NCBI GenBank assembly: GCA_017427685.1
Contig: JAFRSH010000052.1
Span: forward strand, 62,001 to 126,000
From: Lachnospiraceae bacterium
GTDB lineage: Bacteria > Bacillota > Clostridia > Lachnospirales > Lachnospiraceae
Direction of reading: 5' to 3'
Length of the DNA: 64,000 nucleotides
Under the pieces are notes generated by a model. The model was not told the origin of the DNA, made no database searches, and worked only from the letters and a program-made list of their open reading frames with translations. A program made the translations under genes and the position numbers. Positions 50,708-59,495 of the stretch are shown piece by piece; the stretch's first letter is position 1, and the number at the start of each line of letters is the position of its first letter.

Positions 50708-52969
50708 ATGGGGGAAATGGTCTTTAACACAGATATACCCGAGGATTTCACTGAGCCCGAGAAGCTATACGAGATCCTCGTGCAGAAGATACGAAAGTAT
50801 CACCCGTCTACCGACCTGTCCACGATCGAGAAGGCCTACAAGGTGGCCAAAGATGCTCACAAAGACCAGAAGCGCAAATCGGGAGAGCCTTATATCATTC
50901 ATCCCCTTTGTGTTGCGATAATCCTGGCAGAGCTCGAGCTCGATATGGAGAGTATAGCGGCGGGTCTGTTACATGATGTCATTGAAGACACCGCAATAGA
51001 TGAGAAGGAGCTCGAGAAGGAATTCGGAACAGAGATCGTTCTCCTCGTTGACGGCGTTACAAAGCTGACCAATCTTAATTATTCCGCCGACAAGGTGGAG
51101 CTTCAGGCAGAGAACCTTCGTAAGATGTTCCTCGCCATGGCAAAAGATATCCGTGTCATCCTCATCAAGCTTGCCGACAGGCTGCACAACATGAGGACGA
51201 TGCAGTTCCAGCCCCCTCACAAGCAGTACGAGAAGTCCAGGGAGACCATGGACATTTATGCTCCCATCGCACAGAGACTCGGTATTTCAAAGCTCAAGAT
51301 CGAGCTTGATGACCTTTCACTCAAATACCTCGAACCCGTTGTATACAAAGAACTTTCGGAGAAGGTTTCCGCCAAGCTCGCTGAGAAAGAGAACTTCATA
51401 AACGAGATCGTCGAAGAGGTTGCTTACCACATCAGGCAGGCCAATATCCCCGCCAAGGTCAACGGTCGTGTAAAGCACCTGTTCTCCATCTACCGTAAGA
51501 TGGTCACACAGAACAAGACACTCGACCAGATCTACGACCTTTTTGCGGTCAGGATCATCGTCGACAGCGTCAAGGACTGTTACACCGCGCTTGGTGTCAT
51601 CCATGAGATGTACAAGCCGATCCCGGGACGTTTCAAGGACTACATCAGTATCCCTAAGCCCAACATGTATCAGTCGCTCCACACGACACTGATCAGTTCG
51701 AAGGGTCAGCCCTTCGAGATCCAGATCCGTACCGAAGAGATGCACAAGACTGCTGAGTACGGTATCGCGGCACACTGGAAGTACAAGGTCGACCCCGAGG
51801 GCAAGATGACCCCAGACTCCGAAGAGGAGAAGCTCACGTGGCTGCGGCAGATCCTCGAGTGGCAGAGAGACCTTTCGGACAACAAGGAATTCCTTATGCT
51901 TCTTAAGGATGACCTTAACCTTTTCTCGGACAGCGTTTTCTGCTTCACTCCTTCGGGTGAGGTAAAGAACCTGACTGTCGGCTCGACGCCCATCGACTTC
52001 GCCTACAGCATCCACAGTGCCGTCGGCAACAAGATGGTCGGCGCACGTGTCAACAACAAGCTCGTTACTTTCGATTACGAGATCCAGAACGGTGACCAGA
52101 TCGAGATCATCACCTCGCAGAACTCCAAGGGTCCTTCGAGAGACTGGCTCAAGCTTGTTAAGACCACCCAGGCCAAGAACAAGATCAATCAGTGGTTCAA
52201 GGCCGAGTACAAGGAAGAGAACATCGAAAAGGGCAAAGAGCTCGTTGCCGCTTACTGTAAGCTCAAGGGCATCGTCCTTTCGGATATTACCAAGACGGAG
52301 TATGTCGACGTCATCCTTCAGAAGTACGGCTACCGCAACATGGACGCCATATACGCGGCCATCGGTCACGGCGGCCTCAAGGAAGGTCAGATAGTCGCAC
52401 GTCTCAAGGAAGAGTACGACAAGCATAACCGCAAGGAAGTCAAGGACGAGGAAGTCCTCGAGACCATCGCCGAGATCACTCAGGAGAAGAAGGCGATACT
52501 TGCCTCGAAGGGAAGCATCATCGTTCAGGGTACGAACGACGTGGCTGTTCACTTCTCGAAGTGCTGCTCGCCCGTTCCCGGCGACGAGATCCTCGGTTAT
52601 GTCACACGAGGCAGAGGCGTTTCCATCCACAGGACGGATTGCCTCAATATCATCAATCTCTCGGAAGAAGAGCGCATGAGACTTGTTCCCGCCGAATGGA
52701 ACGAGACGAAGAACAAGGCCGGTTCGGAACTCTTCACCGCTGAGATCAACATTTATTCGCGCAACAGGTCGGGCGTACTGCTTGACATCTCGAAGATCCT
52801 CACCGAGAACGAAATCGTTATCTCCTCGATGAACGTCAGAACGAGCAAGCAGGGTACGGCGACCATAACGATCGGTTTCGATATCCCCGACACGGGCATG
52901 CTCCGCACGATCATCGGCAAGCTCAGGACCGTCGAGGGCGTTATAGATATCGAGAGATCGATGGGTTAA
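50708..52969 (+). CDS. rel: Bifunctional (p)ppGpp synthetase/hydrolase Rel
   Basis: 753 residues from ATG 50708 with AGAGGCGAG upstream; TTG 50681 and ATG 50690 are in frame but less suited. HD hydrolase domain (YIIHPLCVAIIL, LLHDVIEDT), synthetase domain (PGRFKDYISIPKPNMYQSLH), TGS domain (VFCFTPSGEVKNL, IDFAYSIHSAVGN), zinc-finger-like CCSPVPGDEI and a C-terminal ACT domain. All catalytic parts look intact, so it can make and break the alarmone of the stringent response. Length is usual for Firmicutes. Confidence 0.96.
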   Translation: MGEMVFNTDIPEDFTEPEKLYEILVQKIRKYHPSTDLSTIEKAYKVAKDAHKDQKRKSGEPYIIHPLCVAIILAELELDMESIAAGLLHDVIEDTAIDEKELEKEFGTEIVLLVDGVTKLTNLNYSADKVELQAENLRKMFLAMAKDIRVILIKLADRLHNMRTMQFQPPHKQYEKSRETMDIYAPIAQRLGISKLKIELDDLSLKYLEPVVYKELSEKVSAKLAEKENFINEIVEEVAYHIRQANIPAKVNGRVKHLFSIYRKMVTQNKTLDQIYDLFAVRIIVDSVKDCYTALGVIHEMYKPIPGRFKDYISIPKPNMYQSLHTTLISSKGQPFEIQIRTEEMHKTAEYGIAAHWKYKVDPEGKMTPDSEEEKLTWLRQILEWQRDLSDNKEFLMLLKDDLNLFSDSVFCFTPSGEVKNLTVGSTPIDFAYSIHSAVGNKMVGARVNNKLVTFDYEIQNGDQIEIITSQNSKGPSRDWLKLVKTTQAKNKINQWFKAEYKEENIEKGKELVAAYCKLKGIVLSDITKTEYVDVILQKYGYRNMDAIYAAIGHGGLKEGQIVARLKEEYDKHNRKEVKDEEVLETIAEITQEKKAILASKGSIIVQGTNDVAVHFSKCCSPVPGDEILGYVTRGRGVSIHRTDCLNIINLSEEERMRLVPAEWNETKNKAGSELFTAEINIYSRNRSGVLLDISKILTENEIVISSMNVRTSKQGTATITIGFDIPDTGMLRTIIGKLRTVEGVIDIERSMG

Positions 52970-53011
52970 TGTAAGGTTTACGGGGGTCATTCTAACGAAA
53001 GGAGAGGGGCT

Positions 53012-53653
53012 ATGAAGATCATTAAGAGAACGGTAGGAGACGTTGAGACAAATTGCTATATTGTGGTGAACGAGACAAGCAAAGAATGCTTTGTGATCGA
53101 TCCCGGTGATGATGAGGACGTGATCATCGCTGCGATCGAGGAAGAAAAAGCCGTACCGAAGGCGATCCTTCTCACACACGGTCATTTTGACCATATCTAT
53201 GCCGTGGAGCCTCTCACCGTTAAGTACGGGATCCCTGTCTACGCTTCGGAGAAGGAAGCGCAGCTTCTCGGTGAGCCCGAGATGAACTGCTCGGCACTCT
53301 ACGGCAGGGAAGTCGCGGTCGTTCCCGAGAACTACATCGAAGACGGCGACGTCTTTGAGATCGCAGGATTTAAGATCAAGGGCATCCATACGCCCGGTCA
53401 TACAAAGGGAAGCATGTGCTTCTACATCGAGAGCGAGAACACGCTTTTCTCGGGCGATACGCTCTTTAGAGGAGGCGTCGGACGCACCGATCTGCCGACG
53501 GGCAACACTCATCTTTTGCTTGAGTCGCTCCGTGACAAGATCATCGTGCTGCCTCCCAACACAGTCATTTATCCGGGCCACGGCGACAAGTCCGAGCTCG
53601 ACTACGAGAAAAGAAACAATTCCTACATGTACGGGGACAGTTGGAAGGAATGA
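53012..53653 (+). CDS. Glyoxalase-II-like metallo-beta-lactamase fold hydrolase
   Basis: 213 residues, ATG 53012 after AAAGGAGAGGG. Metal motif THGHFDHI (HxHxDH), then HTPGHTKGSMCFY, GDTLFRGGVGRTDL and the C-terminal PGHGDKSEL with metal His. The size and motif order fit the YqgX/GloB2 group that hydrolyses thioesters such as lactoyl-glutathione or related adducts. The true substrate is not known. The hemZ start overlaps its stop codon. Confidence 0.9.
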   Translation: MKIIKRTVGDVETNCYIVVNETSKECFVIDPGDDEDVIIAAIEEEKAVPKAILLTHGHFDHIYAVEPLTVKYGIPVYASEKEAQLLGEPEMNCSALYGREVAVVPENYIEDGDVFEIAGFKIKGIHTPGHTKGSMCFYIESENTLFSGDTLFRGGVGRTDLPTGNTHLLLESLRDKIIVLPPNTVIYPGHGDKSELDYEKRNNSYMYGDSWKE

Positions 53654-55146
53654 GACAGGCAAGCGAAAGTATAGGGATCAGCGCTTTTGATCCGCTGATG
53701 GAGGACGATTTTCTTCCTTTACTGCATTCGTTCTTCCCGGACGGACAGGCCGGGGGAACTCTTGAGATCGGGATCACGCAGGAAGATGACGGCAACGTTA
53801 AGGCGCGCACAACGCTTATACCCACGTCCGGGGATATCAGAACGGCTGAGGATACGGTAGTTCTTGATCCCGAAGACATAGAGATCGAAGGCGGAGCATC
53901 GGATCCCGGTGCAGAAAGGCGTGCACTCAGGAAAGAAGTCGCACGCGCCGTTTATCTGCAGATAGTTAAGATCACGGGACGGAAGCTCCCGTGGGGAATG
54001 CTCACGGGTGTCAGACCCACCAAGCTCGTGCTCGACAGGATGGATAAGGGACTCGGGATGCATGCGTCCTACCTTATCGACAGGTTCTGTGTTACGCAGG
54101 AAAAGGCCGTACTTGCGGTTCGCGTGGCAAGGAAAGAGAACGAACTTCTTGATTCACTCGATTACAGGAGCGGATTCAGTCTTTATGTCGGGATCCCGTT
54201 CTGTCCGAGCATCTGCAATTACTGTACGTTCGGATCTCATCCGCTTTCAAGGTTCGGAGATTACGTTGAGCCGTACCTTGAGGCACTCGGCAGGGAGATC
54301 GCCGAGACATCAAAGCTTATGACCAAGCGTCTCGACTGCGTCTACGTGGGCGGCGGGACACCTACGATCCTCACGCCGAAGCAGCTTGAGCAGTTGATAT
54401 CGAGGATCCGGGAGAACTTTGACATGAAGGATGTCAGGGAGTTCTGCGTGGAAGCGGGCAGACCTGACAGTATCACCAAAGAAAAGCTTGAGGTTCTGCG
54501 TGACTGTGGTGTCACGAGGATCTCCATTAATCCGCAGTCCATGGTTGAGAGGACTCTGAGGACGATCGGAAGGGCACACACTCCCGAACAGATCGTTGAA
54601 GCGTTCGAGACAGCCAGATCATGCGGGTTCGACAACATTAACGCTGACCTCATCGCGGGTCTTTCGGGCGAGACACCCGAGGACTTCCGCTATACGCTCT
54701 CGCGGATCGGTGAGCTTGCACCGGAGAGCCTGACGATTCACACGCTCGCACATAAGCGTGCTGCGAGACTCAACACTAACCCCGAGATGTACGAAGGCCT
54801 CGAGGCAACGGGTGTTCCCGAGATGGTGAGTATGGGAGCGGCGTGGGCGAGCGAACACGGCCTGGAACCGTACTACCTCTACAGGCAGAAGAACATGACG
54901 GAGAGCCTTGAGAACATCGGTTACTCACTGCCCGGCAGAGAGTGTCTCTACAACGTCCTTATCATGGAGGAGAGGCAGATGATCCTCGCGCTTGGAGCGG
55001 GTGCTTCCTCGAAGTTCGTGAGGGACTGTGCGGAGAGGTTTGAGAGAGTAGAGAACGTCAAGTCGGTCAAGGACTACGTCGAAAGGATCGACGAGATGAT
55101 AGAGCGCAAACGCGCTTATATAGAAGAGTACAAAATTCGTGTCTGA
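53650..55146 (+). CDS. hemZ: HemZ, radical-SAM coproporphyrinogen dehydrogenase-like
   Basis: 498 residues from ATG 53650; an in-frame TTG at 53641 is an alternative, since both have imperfect sites. The radical-SAM cluster motif CPSICNYC follows IGIPF. Other motifs include YVGGGTPTILTPKQL, EAGRPDSITKEKL, RISINPQSM and PYYLYRQKNM. The N-terminal 150 residues are the HemZ-specific region with WGMLTGVRPTKL. It oxidises coproporphyrinogen III in the anaerobic haem branch in annotations of Bacillus, though the activity is not certain for all members. Close to Bacillus HemZ along its length. Confidence 0.9.
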   Translation: MRQASESIGISAFDPLMEDDFLPLLHSFFPDGQAGGTLEIGITQEDDGNVKARTTLIPTSGDIRTAEDTVVLDPEDIEIEGGASDPGAERRALRKEVARAVYLQIVKITGRKLPWGMLTGVRPTKLVLDRMDKGLGMHASYLIDRFCVTQEKAVLAVRVARKENELLDSLDYRSGFSLYVGIPFCPSICNYCTFGSHPLSRFGDYVEPYLEALGREIAETSKLMTKRLDCVYVGGGTPTILTPKQLEQLISRIRENFDMKDVREFCVEAGRPDSITKEKLEVLRDCGVTRISINPQSMVERTLRTIGRAHTPEQIVEAFETARSCGFDNINADLIAGLSGETPEDFRYTLSRIGELAPESLTIHTLAHKRAARLNTNPEMYEGLEATGVPEMVSMGAAWASEHGLEPYYLYRQKNMTESLENIGYSLPGRECLYNVLIMEERQMILALGAGASSKFVRDCAERFERVENVKSVKDYVERIDEMIERKRAYIEEYKIRV

Positions 55147-55190
55147 GAGGCTTACAGAGACCCCCCAGGACAAGAGAAAGGAGTAACGGA

Positions 55191-55868
55191 ATGCTCGCGG
55201 ATAAGCAGGAGCTTTTAAAGCTCTTTGAGATAAAGTCGGCGTTCAGTGAGGATATCGTCGACGCCATGAATCACGGCAGACTTGTTTCGAACCTCGCTTA
55301 CAGGCTTGCGAAGGAGCTCGGTTACCCCGAAGAGTTCTGCCTCAAGATGGCCGACGCCGGAATGCTCCACGATATCGGTAAGCTTCAGCTCGGTGAATAC
55401 CTCTACGGCAGACGTACCAACGCCCTCAAGATCGAGGAGATCAAGTACGTCAGGATGCACCCGACACTCGGTTACAAGTTCCTTACGGAGAACAACATCG
55501 GAGACGAGGAGTTCAGGCTTTACGTGCTTCACCATCATGAGAATTACGACGGATCGGGTTACCCGGACAACATCAAGGGCGACGACATCCCCGAGGGATC
55601 GAAGATACTCCGTGTCTGTGACGTATATGCCGCACTTACTTCGGAACGCCCCTACAGACCCGCGTTCGACAAGAACACGACCATGGAGCTCATGATCGAC
55701 GAGGTCAAGAACTTCGACATGAAGGTTTTCCTTGCTTTCATGAGAGTCGTTCACGACGACGATTTCTCGCAGATAGAAGAGTACATAGACAGCGTCAACA
55801 GCAAGGTTATCGAGAGTCGCGAGCAGCGTCAGGAAAAGAATCAGGGAATGGACATATTCGAAGAATAA
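55191..55868 (+). CDS. HD-GYP domain phosphodiesterase
   Basis: 225 residues, ATG 55191 after AAAGGAG. One HD-GYP domain with HDIGK, HHHENYDGSGYP and KILRVCDVYAALTSERPYR. No receiver or sensor domain is attached. Intact motifs suggest cyclic-di-GMP or related nucleotide breakdown. It could balance the PilZ motor brake encoded at 18803. It may be read together with hemZ, 44 bases before it. Confidence 0.88.
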   Translation: MLADKQELLKLFEIKSAFSEDIVDAMNHGRLVSNLAYRLAKELGYPEEFCLKMADAGMLHDIGKLQLGEYLYGRRTNALKIEEIKYVRMHPTLGYKFLTENNIGDEEFRLYVLHHHENYDGSGYPDNIKGDDIPEGSKILRVCDVYAALTSERPYRPAFDKNTTMELMIDEVKNFDMKVFLAFMRVVHDDDFSQIEEYIDSVNSKVIESREQRQEKNQGMDIFEE

Positions 55869-55872
55869 ATTC

Positions 55873-55901
55873 TTGACAAGCACATGAAGCGTGAGTATAA
55901 T
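55873..55901 (+). promoter_or_regulatory. Consensus sigma-A promoter for rpmF
   Basis: TTGACA (55873-55878), 17-base spacer, TATAAT (55896-55901): a perfect match to the consensus. Start expected near 55908. Confidence 0.88.
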
Positions 55902-55907
55902 GTTCTT

Positions 55908-55987
55908 CGTGTGTGAGTGAATAAGATCATACGGTCTGATCACGGACCGCGTGATTAGAGATAGAACAACACGAAGGAGGTGTAATC
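55908..55987 (+). promoter_or_regulatory. Leader of rpmF with competing stems
   Basis: CGGTC (55932-55936) can pair with GACCG (55945-55949), while ATCACG (55939-55944) can pair with CGTGAT (55950-55955); the choices overlap. CGTGT at the 5' end can also pair with ACACG (55969-55973), beside the ribosome site AAGGAGG. This could let translation of L32 be tuned. Read by eye only. Confidence 0.3.
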
Positions 55988-56173
55988 ATGGGAGCTATTT
56001 GCCCGAAAAACAGAACGTCTAAAGCAAGACGTGACAGCCGTCGTGCCAATTGGAAAATGACCGCCCCCGCCCTTGTTAAGTGTAGCAAGTGTGGTGCACT
56101 TATGGTACCTCACAGGGTATGTAAGGCTTGCGGTTCATACAACAAGAAGGAGATCATTGCCAAGGAGGCATAA
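55988..56173 (+). CDS. rpmF: Ribosomal protein L32 (zinc-binding form)
   Basis: 61 residues, ATG 55988 after GAAGGAGG. N-terminal PKNRTSKARRDSRRANW is typical. Zinc site Cys32, Cys35, Cys45, Cys48 is intact (CSKCGALM and CKACGSY). A one-gene unit with its own promoter and terminator. The usual partner yceD (DUF177) is absent upstream, replaced by an HD-GYP gene. Confidence 0.97.
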   Translation: MGAICPKNRTSKARRDSRRANWKMTAPALVKCSKCGALMVPHRVCKACGSYNKKEIIAKEA

Positions 56174-56221
56174 TCTTTTTCAATTAAAACAGCAAGACGG
56201 AGTGCGTGCGCACTCATTTTG

Positions 56222-56251
56222 ATCCGGCAGCCTTTAGGTTGCCGGATTTTT
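56222..56251 (+). terminator. Rho-independent terminator after rpmF
   Basis: Eleven-base-pair stem with one G-U (56222-56232 with 56237-56247), TTTA loop, ending ATTTTTAT. Confidence 0.85.
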
Positions 56252-56266
56252 ATGCGATAAACGAAG

Positions 56267-56374
56267 GCCGTCTGTTGCAAGCTTGTTTGTGAACAGACGG
56301 CTGAGTGAACGGACATCGAGCGGACTTGTACGCGAGATGTCCCGTCGCATCGAGTAGGAGTCAGCCTACTCGAT
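56267..56374 (+). other. Three consecutive hairpins before the YprB-like gene
   Basis: GCCGTCTGTT (56267-56276) with AACAGACGGC (56292-56301); GGACATC (56311-56317) with GATGTCC (56336-56342); ATCGAGTAGG (56349-56358) with CCTACTCGAT (56365-56374). All stems are perfect. The last ends a few bases before the ribosome site GAAGGAG (56381-56387). No T-run follows any of them. Confidence 0.6.
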
Positions 56375-56391
56375 TCGTGTGAAGGAGTTTT

Positions 56392-57516
56392 ATGTACACG
56401 TTTGACGAGATTATCGATGATCTTCTGTTTGAGAACGCGGCCGTTGCTGCTTTCCCGGGCGTCGATCCGAAGGAAGTCATCTTCTTCGATATTGAGACCA
56501 CGGGACTGTCACCTTCGAGGTCGGGACTTTACCTGATCGGTTGTATGTTCAGGGAGGGTAACGACACCGTTCTGCGGCAGCTATTTGCCGACGACTTCGA
56601 AGACGAACGACTGGTTCTTGAAGCCTTTGCAGGTCTGATGGCCGGAAAGAGCCGTATTGCTCACTTTAACGGCTCTACCTTTGATATCCCGTATCTTAAG
56701 ACCAAGTATGTACAACACGCGCTTCACGACCCTTTTGAGGGCAAGGAAAGCTGTGATATATACAGGAAACTGATGCCCCTCAAGAAGATCCTTTCGCTCA
56801 AGTCGATGAAGCAGAAATCTCTCGAGGAGATCTGCGGGATCCGCAGGAAAGACATCTACACCGGTGGTGAGCTGATCAACGTCTACAAGGATTATCAGAA
56901 GAAGATCCTGATCGGTCGTGCGATGAGAGAGGACACGGAGTCAGAAGAAGTGACAGGGATGAGAGCGACACTTCTCCTTCATAACAGTGACGATATCAAA
57001 GGCATGATGCCCGTGGCGGGACTTCTCGGGATACTATCCTTCGTGGCGGGTGAGTTTGATGTCGGCTGTCCGATGCGTGAGGACGGATGTGTGAGCGTTA
57101 CAATCGAGCCGCACGTAAGCGTTCCAGTATCACTCCTTGAAGGGAAGAGTCCCCTCAGGTTCATTAAAAGGGATGAGTCGGGAGATCTCACGGTGAAGGT
57201 TCCGCTCATCAGGGACACCTTAAGGCTCTTTATGAAGGATTTCAGGGATCACTATTACATCCCTTCAAAGGATATGGCGGTACATGCCTCGGTTGCCGGG
57301 TTTATCGGCTCCGCGGACAAGAAAAAGGCGACTCCCGCGACGTGCTACGTCCCTTGTGAAGGCGCTTTCCTGACGATCGACGAACAGGACCTTCCAGAAG
57401 GACTTCCGCTCATCAAAAGGGATTACACGGACAGGACCGCATATGTGAGAGAGACGGACGTCTCCGAAGAAGTTTTGAAGGCCGCTGTCCTCTACAGGAT
57501 ACGCAGTGAATTCTGA
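56392..57516 (+). CDS. YprB-like RNase H-fold exonuclease
   Basis: 374 residues, ATG 56392 after GAAGGAG. DEDD exonuclease motifs: FFDIETTGLSP (motif I, Asp and Glu), HFNGSTFDIPYLKTKY (motif II) and a later conserved Asp region around EICGIRRKDIYTGGEL. The C-terminal about 200 residues hold helical and beta parts of the family. YprB homologues are predicted 3'-5' nucleases acting on RNA or DNA; the substrate is unknown. Its leader has three hairpins. Confidence 0.85.
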   Translation: MYTFDEIIDDLLFENAAVAAFPGVDPKEVIFFDIETTGLSPSRSGLYLIGCMFREGNDTVLRQLFADDFEDERLVLEAFAGLMAGKSRIAHFNGSTFDIPYLKTKYVQHALHDPFEGKESCDIYRKLMPLKKILSLKSMKQKSLEEICGIRRKDIYTGGELINVYKDYQKKILIGRAMREDTESEEVTGMRATLLLHNSDDIKGMMPVAGLLGILSFVAGEFDVGCPMREDGCVSVTIEPHVSVPVSLLEGKSPLRFIKRDESGDLTVKVPLIRDTLRLFMKDFRDHYYIPSKDMAVHASVAGFIGSADKKKATPATCYVPCEGAFLTIDEQDLPEGLPLIKRDYTDRTAYVRETDVSEEVLKAAVLYRIRSEF

Positions 57517-57614
57517 AGACCGAAATCCGTGTAAGCCTTGATATTTCGCGGTAAACATAGTAAAATTATATAGATTGTGCAACGCAAAGATTTTTCACTT
57601 CAGAGGATTTGCAG

Positions 57615-59183
57615 ATGAGGCCCAGTATGGACATCATCCACATGAGGGATGAGGGATTTGTAAAGAAATATCTCAGCGGATTTATCAGAGCGTGGACGGT
57701 TGCAGCCATCCTCCTTTTACAGTTCGCTTTTATATTTGTGCTCGCGTTCTTCCTGTCCAGATACGGACTTTACGTTTATGTCGGGATTGAGCTTGTGCTG
57801 ATCGTGATCGTGTGCAGTCTTGTCAACAAGCGTACGTACGAAAGCTTTAAGATCGGCTGGCTGATCATCATCAGCGTTATCCCGATAGCGGGAGTGCTGA
57901 TGTATCTGATCTGGGGAAGAGCTTCGGCCTTCCGTAAGATCCGGAAGAAACATACCAAGCTTTTTGGTGCGGTCAAAGGGCAGATCGGTACGGAAACCGA
58001 AACACTTGCCTCCTTTGCCGAAGATAACCCTGAGTACGCCGGGATCGCGAAGCTCCTGACTTCGGAGGGGTATCCCGTATTTAAGAACAACAGCCTTACC
58101 TATCACCCGAGTGGTGAGGACGCTTTTGCGGAGGTTCTTACGGACCTTGAAAAAGCAAAGGAGTTCATCTTCCTGAGCTTCTTTATCGTAGCTGAAGGAG
58201 CGCTATGGGAGAGGATGAAACCGATCCTTTTGAACAAAGCACGTACGGGTGTTAAGATCAGATTCCTTTACGATGATTTCGGTTCGATGTTCAGAACGGA
58301 CAAGAGATTCTGGAAGGAACTGACGGATGCCGGGATAGAGGTCGCCTCTTTCAATCCCGTGCACAAGTACCTTGATAAGCTCTACAAGAACTTCAGAAGC
58401 CACCAGAAGATCATAGTGATCGACGGAACGGTCGGCTACACAGGCGGATTTAACCTCGCCGACGAGTACGTCAACGCCGTATCCCGATTCGGCTACTGGA
58501 AGGACAACGGACTTCGTATCGAAGGCGATGCGGTCTGGGGATTGTCAGCTCTGTTCCTCGAGATGTGGGGACTTACGACGGGCAAGCCGGACGAAGATAT
58601 AAGCGTTTTCAGACGAAACTCCGAACTTAAGAACGATGTTTACTGCATACCGTTTGCCGACGGCCCCGACGACATAGACAGCACTCCGGTGCCCTCGACG
58701 ATCAGGTATCTCATACACAGCGCAAAGGAATACCTCTACATCACGACTCCGTACCTTGTTGTGGGTGACGAGTTCGTGAATGCGCTCATAGATGCGAAGA
58801 AGCGCGGCGTTGATGTCAGGATCGTCACACCGGCGATCCCGGACAAGAAATTTGTTTTCGCACTCACGAGACTGAGTTACGGAAGGCTTTTGACGGCCGG
58901 GATCAGAGTTTACGAGTACACACCCGGATTTATACACGCCAAGAGCTACACGAGCGAAAGTTTCGGACTTCTCGGTACAGTGAATTTCGATTACAGAAGC
59001 CTTTACCTCCACTACGAGTGCGAGGTTGCTTTCTGGAACAGGGAAACCGTGGACAATGTTACCAAGGATTTCCGCGATATACTCCTTGATTCTCACGAGT
59101 TTACTTTGGAGGAGTGGAACAACAGACCGCTCTCCGAGAAGACCAAGCAGAAATTCCTTTCATTGTTTGCCAGTCTTTTGTAA
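57615..59183 (+). CDS. cls: Cardiolipin synthase
   Basis: 522 residues from ATG 57615, seven bases after AGAGGA; TTG 57609 is less likely. Two or three N-terminal membrane segments (about 20-45, 48-65, 75-95) precede two phospholipase-D domains. HKD motif 1 is SHQKIIVIDGTVGYTGG, and motif 2 is IHAKSYTSESFGLLGTVN, with Ser/Thr in place of the usual Asp region. It joins two phosphatidylglycerols. Another lipid gene set (pssA, psd) lies 9 kb upstream. Confidence 0.92.
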   Translation: MRPSMDIIHMRDEGFVKKYLSGFIRAWTVAAILLLQFAFIFVLAFFLSRYGLYVYVGIELVLIVIVCSLVNKRTYESFKIGWLIIISVIPIAGVLMYLIWGRASAFRKIRKKHTKLFGAVKGQIGTETETLASFAEDNPEYAGIAKLLTSEGYPVFKNNSLTYHPSGEDAFAEVLTDLEKAKEFIFLSFFIVAEGALWERMKPILLNKARTGVKIRFLYDDFGSMFRTDKRFWKELTDAGIEVASFNPVHKYLDKLYKNFRSHQKIIVIDGTVGYTGGFNLADEYVNAVSRFGYWKDNGLRIEGDAVWGLSALFLEMWGLTTGKPDEDISVFRRNSELKNDVYCIPFADGPDDIDSTPVPSTIRYLIHSAKEYLYITTPYLVVGDEFVNALIDAKKRGVDVRIVTPAIPDKKFVFALTRLSYGRLLTAGIRVYEYTPGFIHAKSYTSESFGLLGTVNFDYRSLYLHYECEVAFWNRETVDNVTKDFRDILLDSHEFTLEEWNNRPLSEKTKQKFLSLFASLL

Positions 59184-59225
59184 CAGGCATGCCCCGGAAC
59201 AGCCGGTAGGGCGGAAAGGCGAATT

Positions 59226-59477
59226 ATGTTATGTACCTGCAAGCATTGCAACAAGAGCTTTCCGAGCAGAACCTACACCTCAACGTGTGAGAACTGCAAG
59301 GCTCTTGACAGGGAGATCTACGAGAAGATCAAAGATTACCTTGACAAATACCCCAACAGCAACGCCATCAGGGTTGCCGAGGGGCTCGGGATCAAGGCTT
59401 CCCTTATCCTTAAATATGTTGAGGACGGAGATTTTGTTCTGAAGAAGGGTACTTTCGAAAGTATTGACAGTTTTTGA
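59226..59477 (+). CDS. YvyF-like zinc-ribbon/HTH protein
   Basis: 83 residues, ATG 59226 after GGAAAGG. A zinc ribbon Cys5-Cys8...Cys21-Cys24 (CKHC and CENC) is followed by two helices and a helix-turn-helix-like part (NSNAIRVAEGLGIKASLILK) and a wing (YVEDGDFVL). This layout resembles the flagellar operon protein YvyF/TIGR03826 that sits by flgM in Bacillus. Here it lies between cls and ruvA, away from the flagellar cluster. Possibly a regulator; the target is unknown. Confidence 0.75.
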   Translation: MLCTCKHCNKSFPSRTYTSTCENCKALDREIYEKIKDYLDKYPNSNAIRVAEGLGIKASLILKYVEDGDFVLKKGTFESIDSF

Positions 59478-59495
59478 GAGGTGGTTCGGTCAGGT

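Noticed and set aside
51317..53662. A 781-codon open frame on the minus strand opposite rel and the hydrolase gene
   Set aside because: It mirrors two well-supported + strand genes with full family motifs, has no known domain, and open antisense frames are common at this codon usage.
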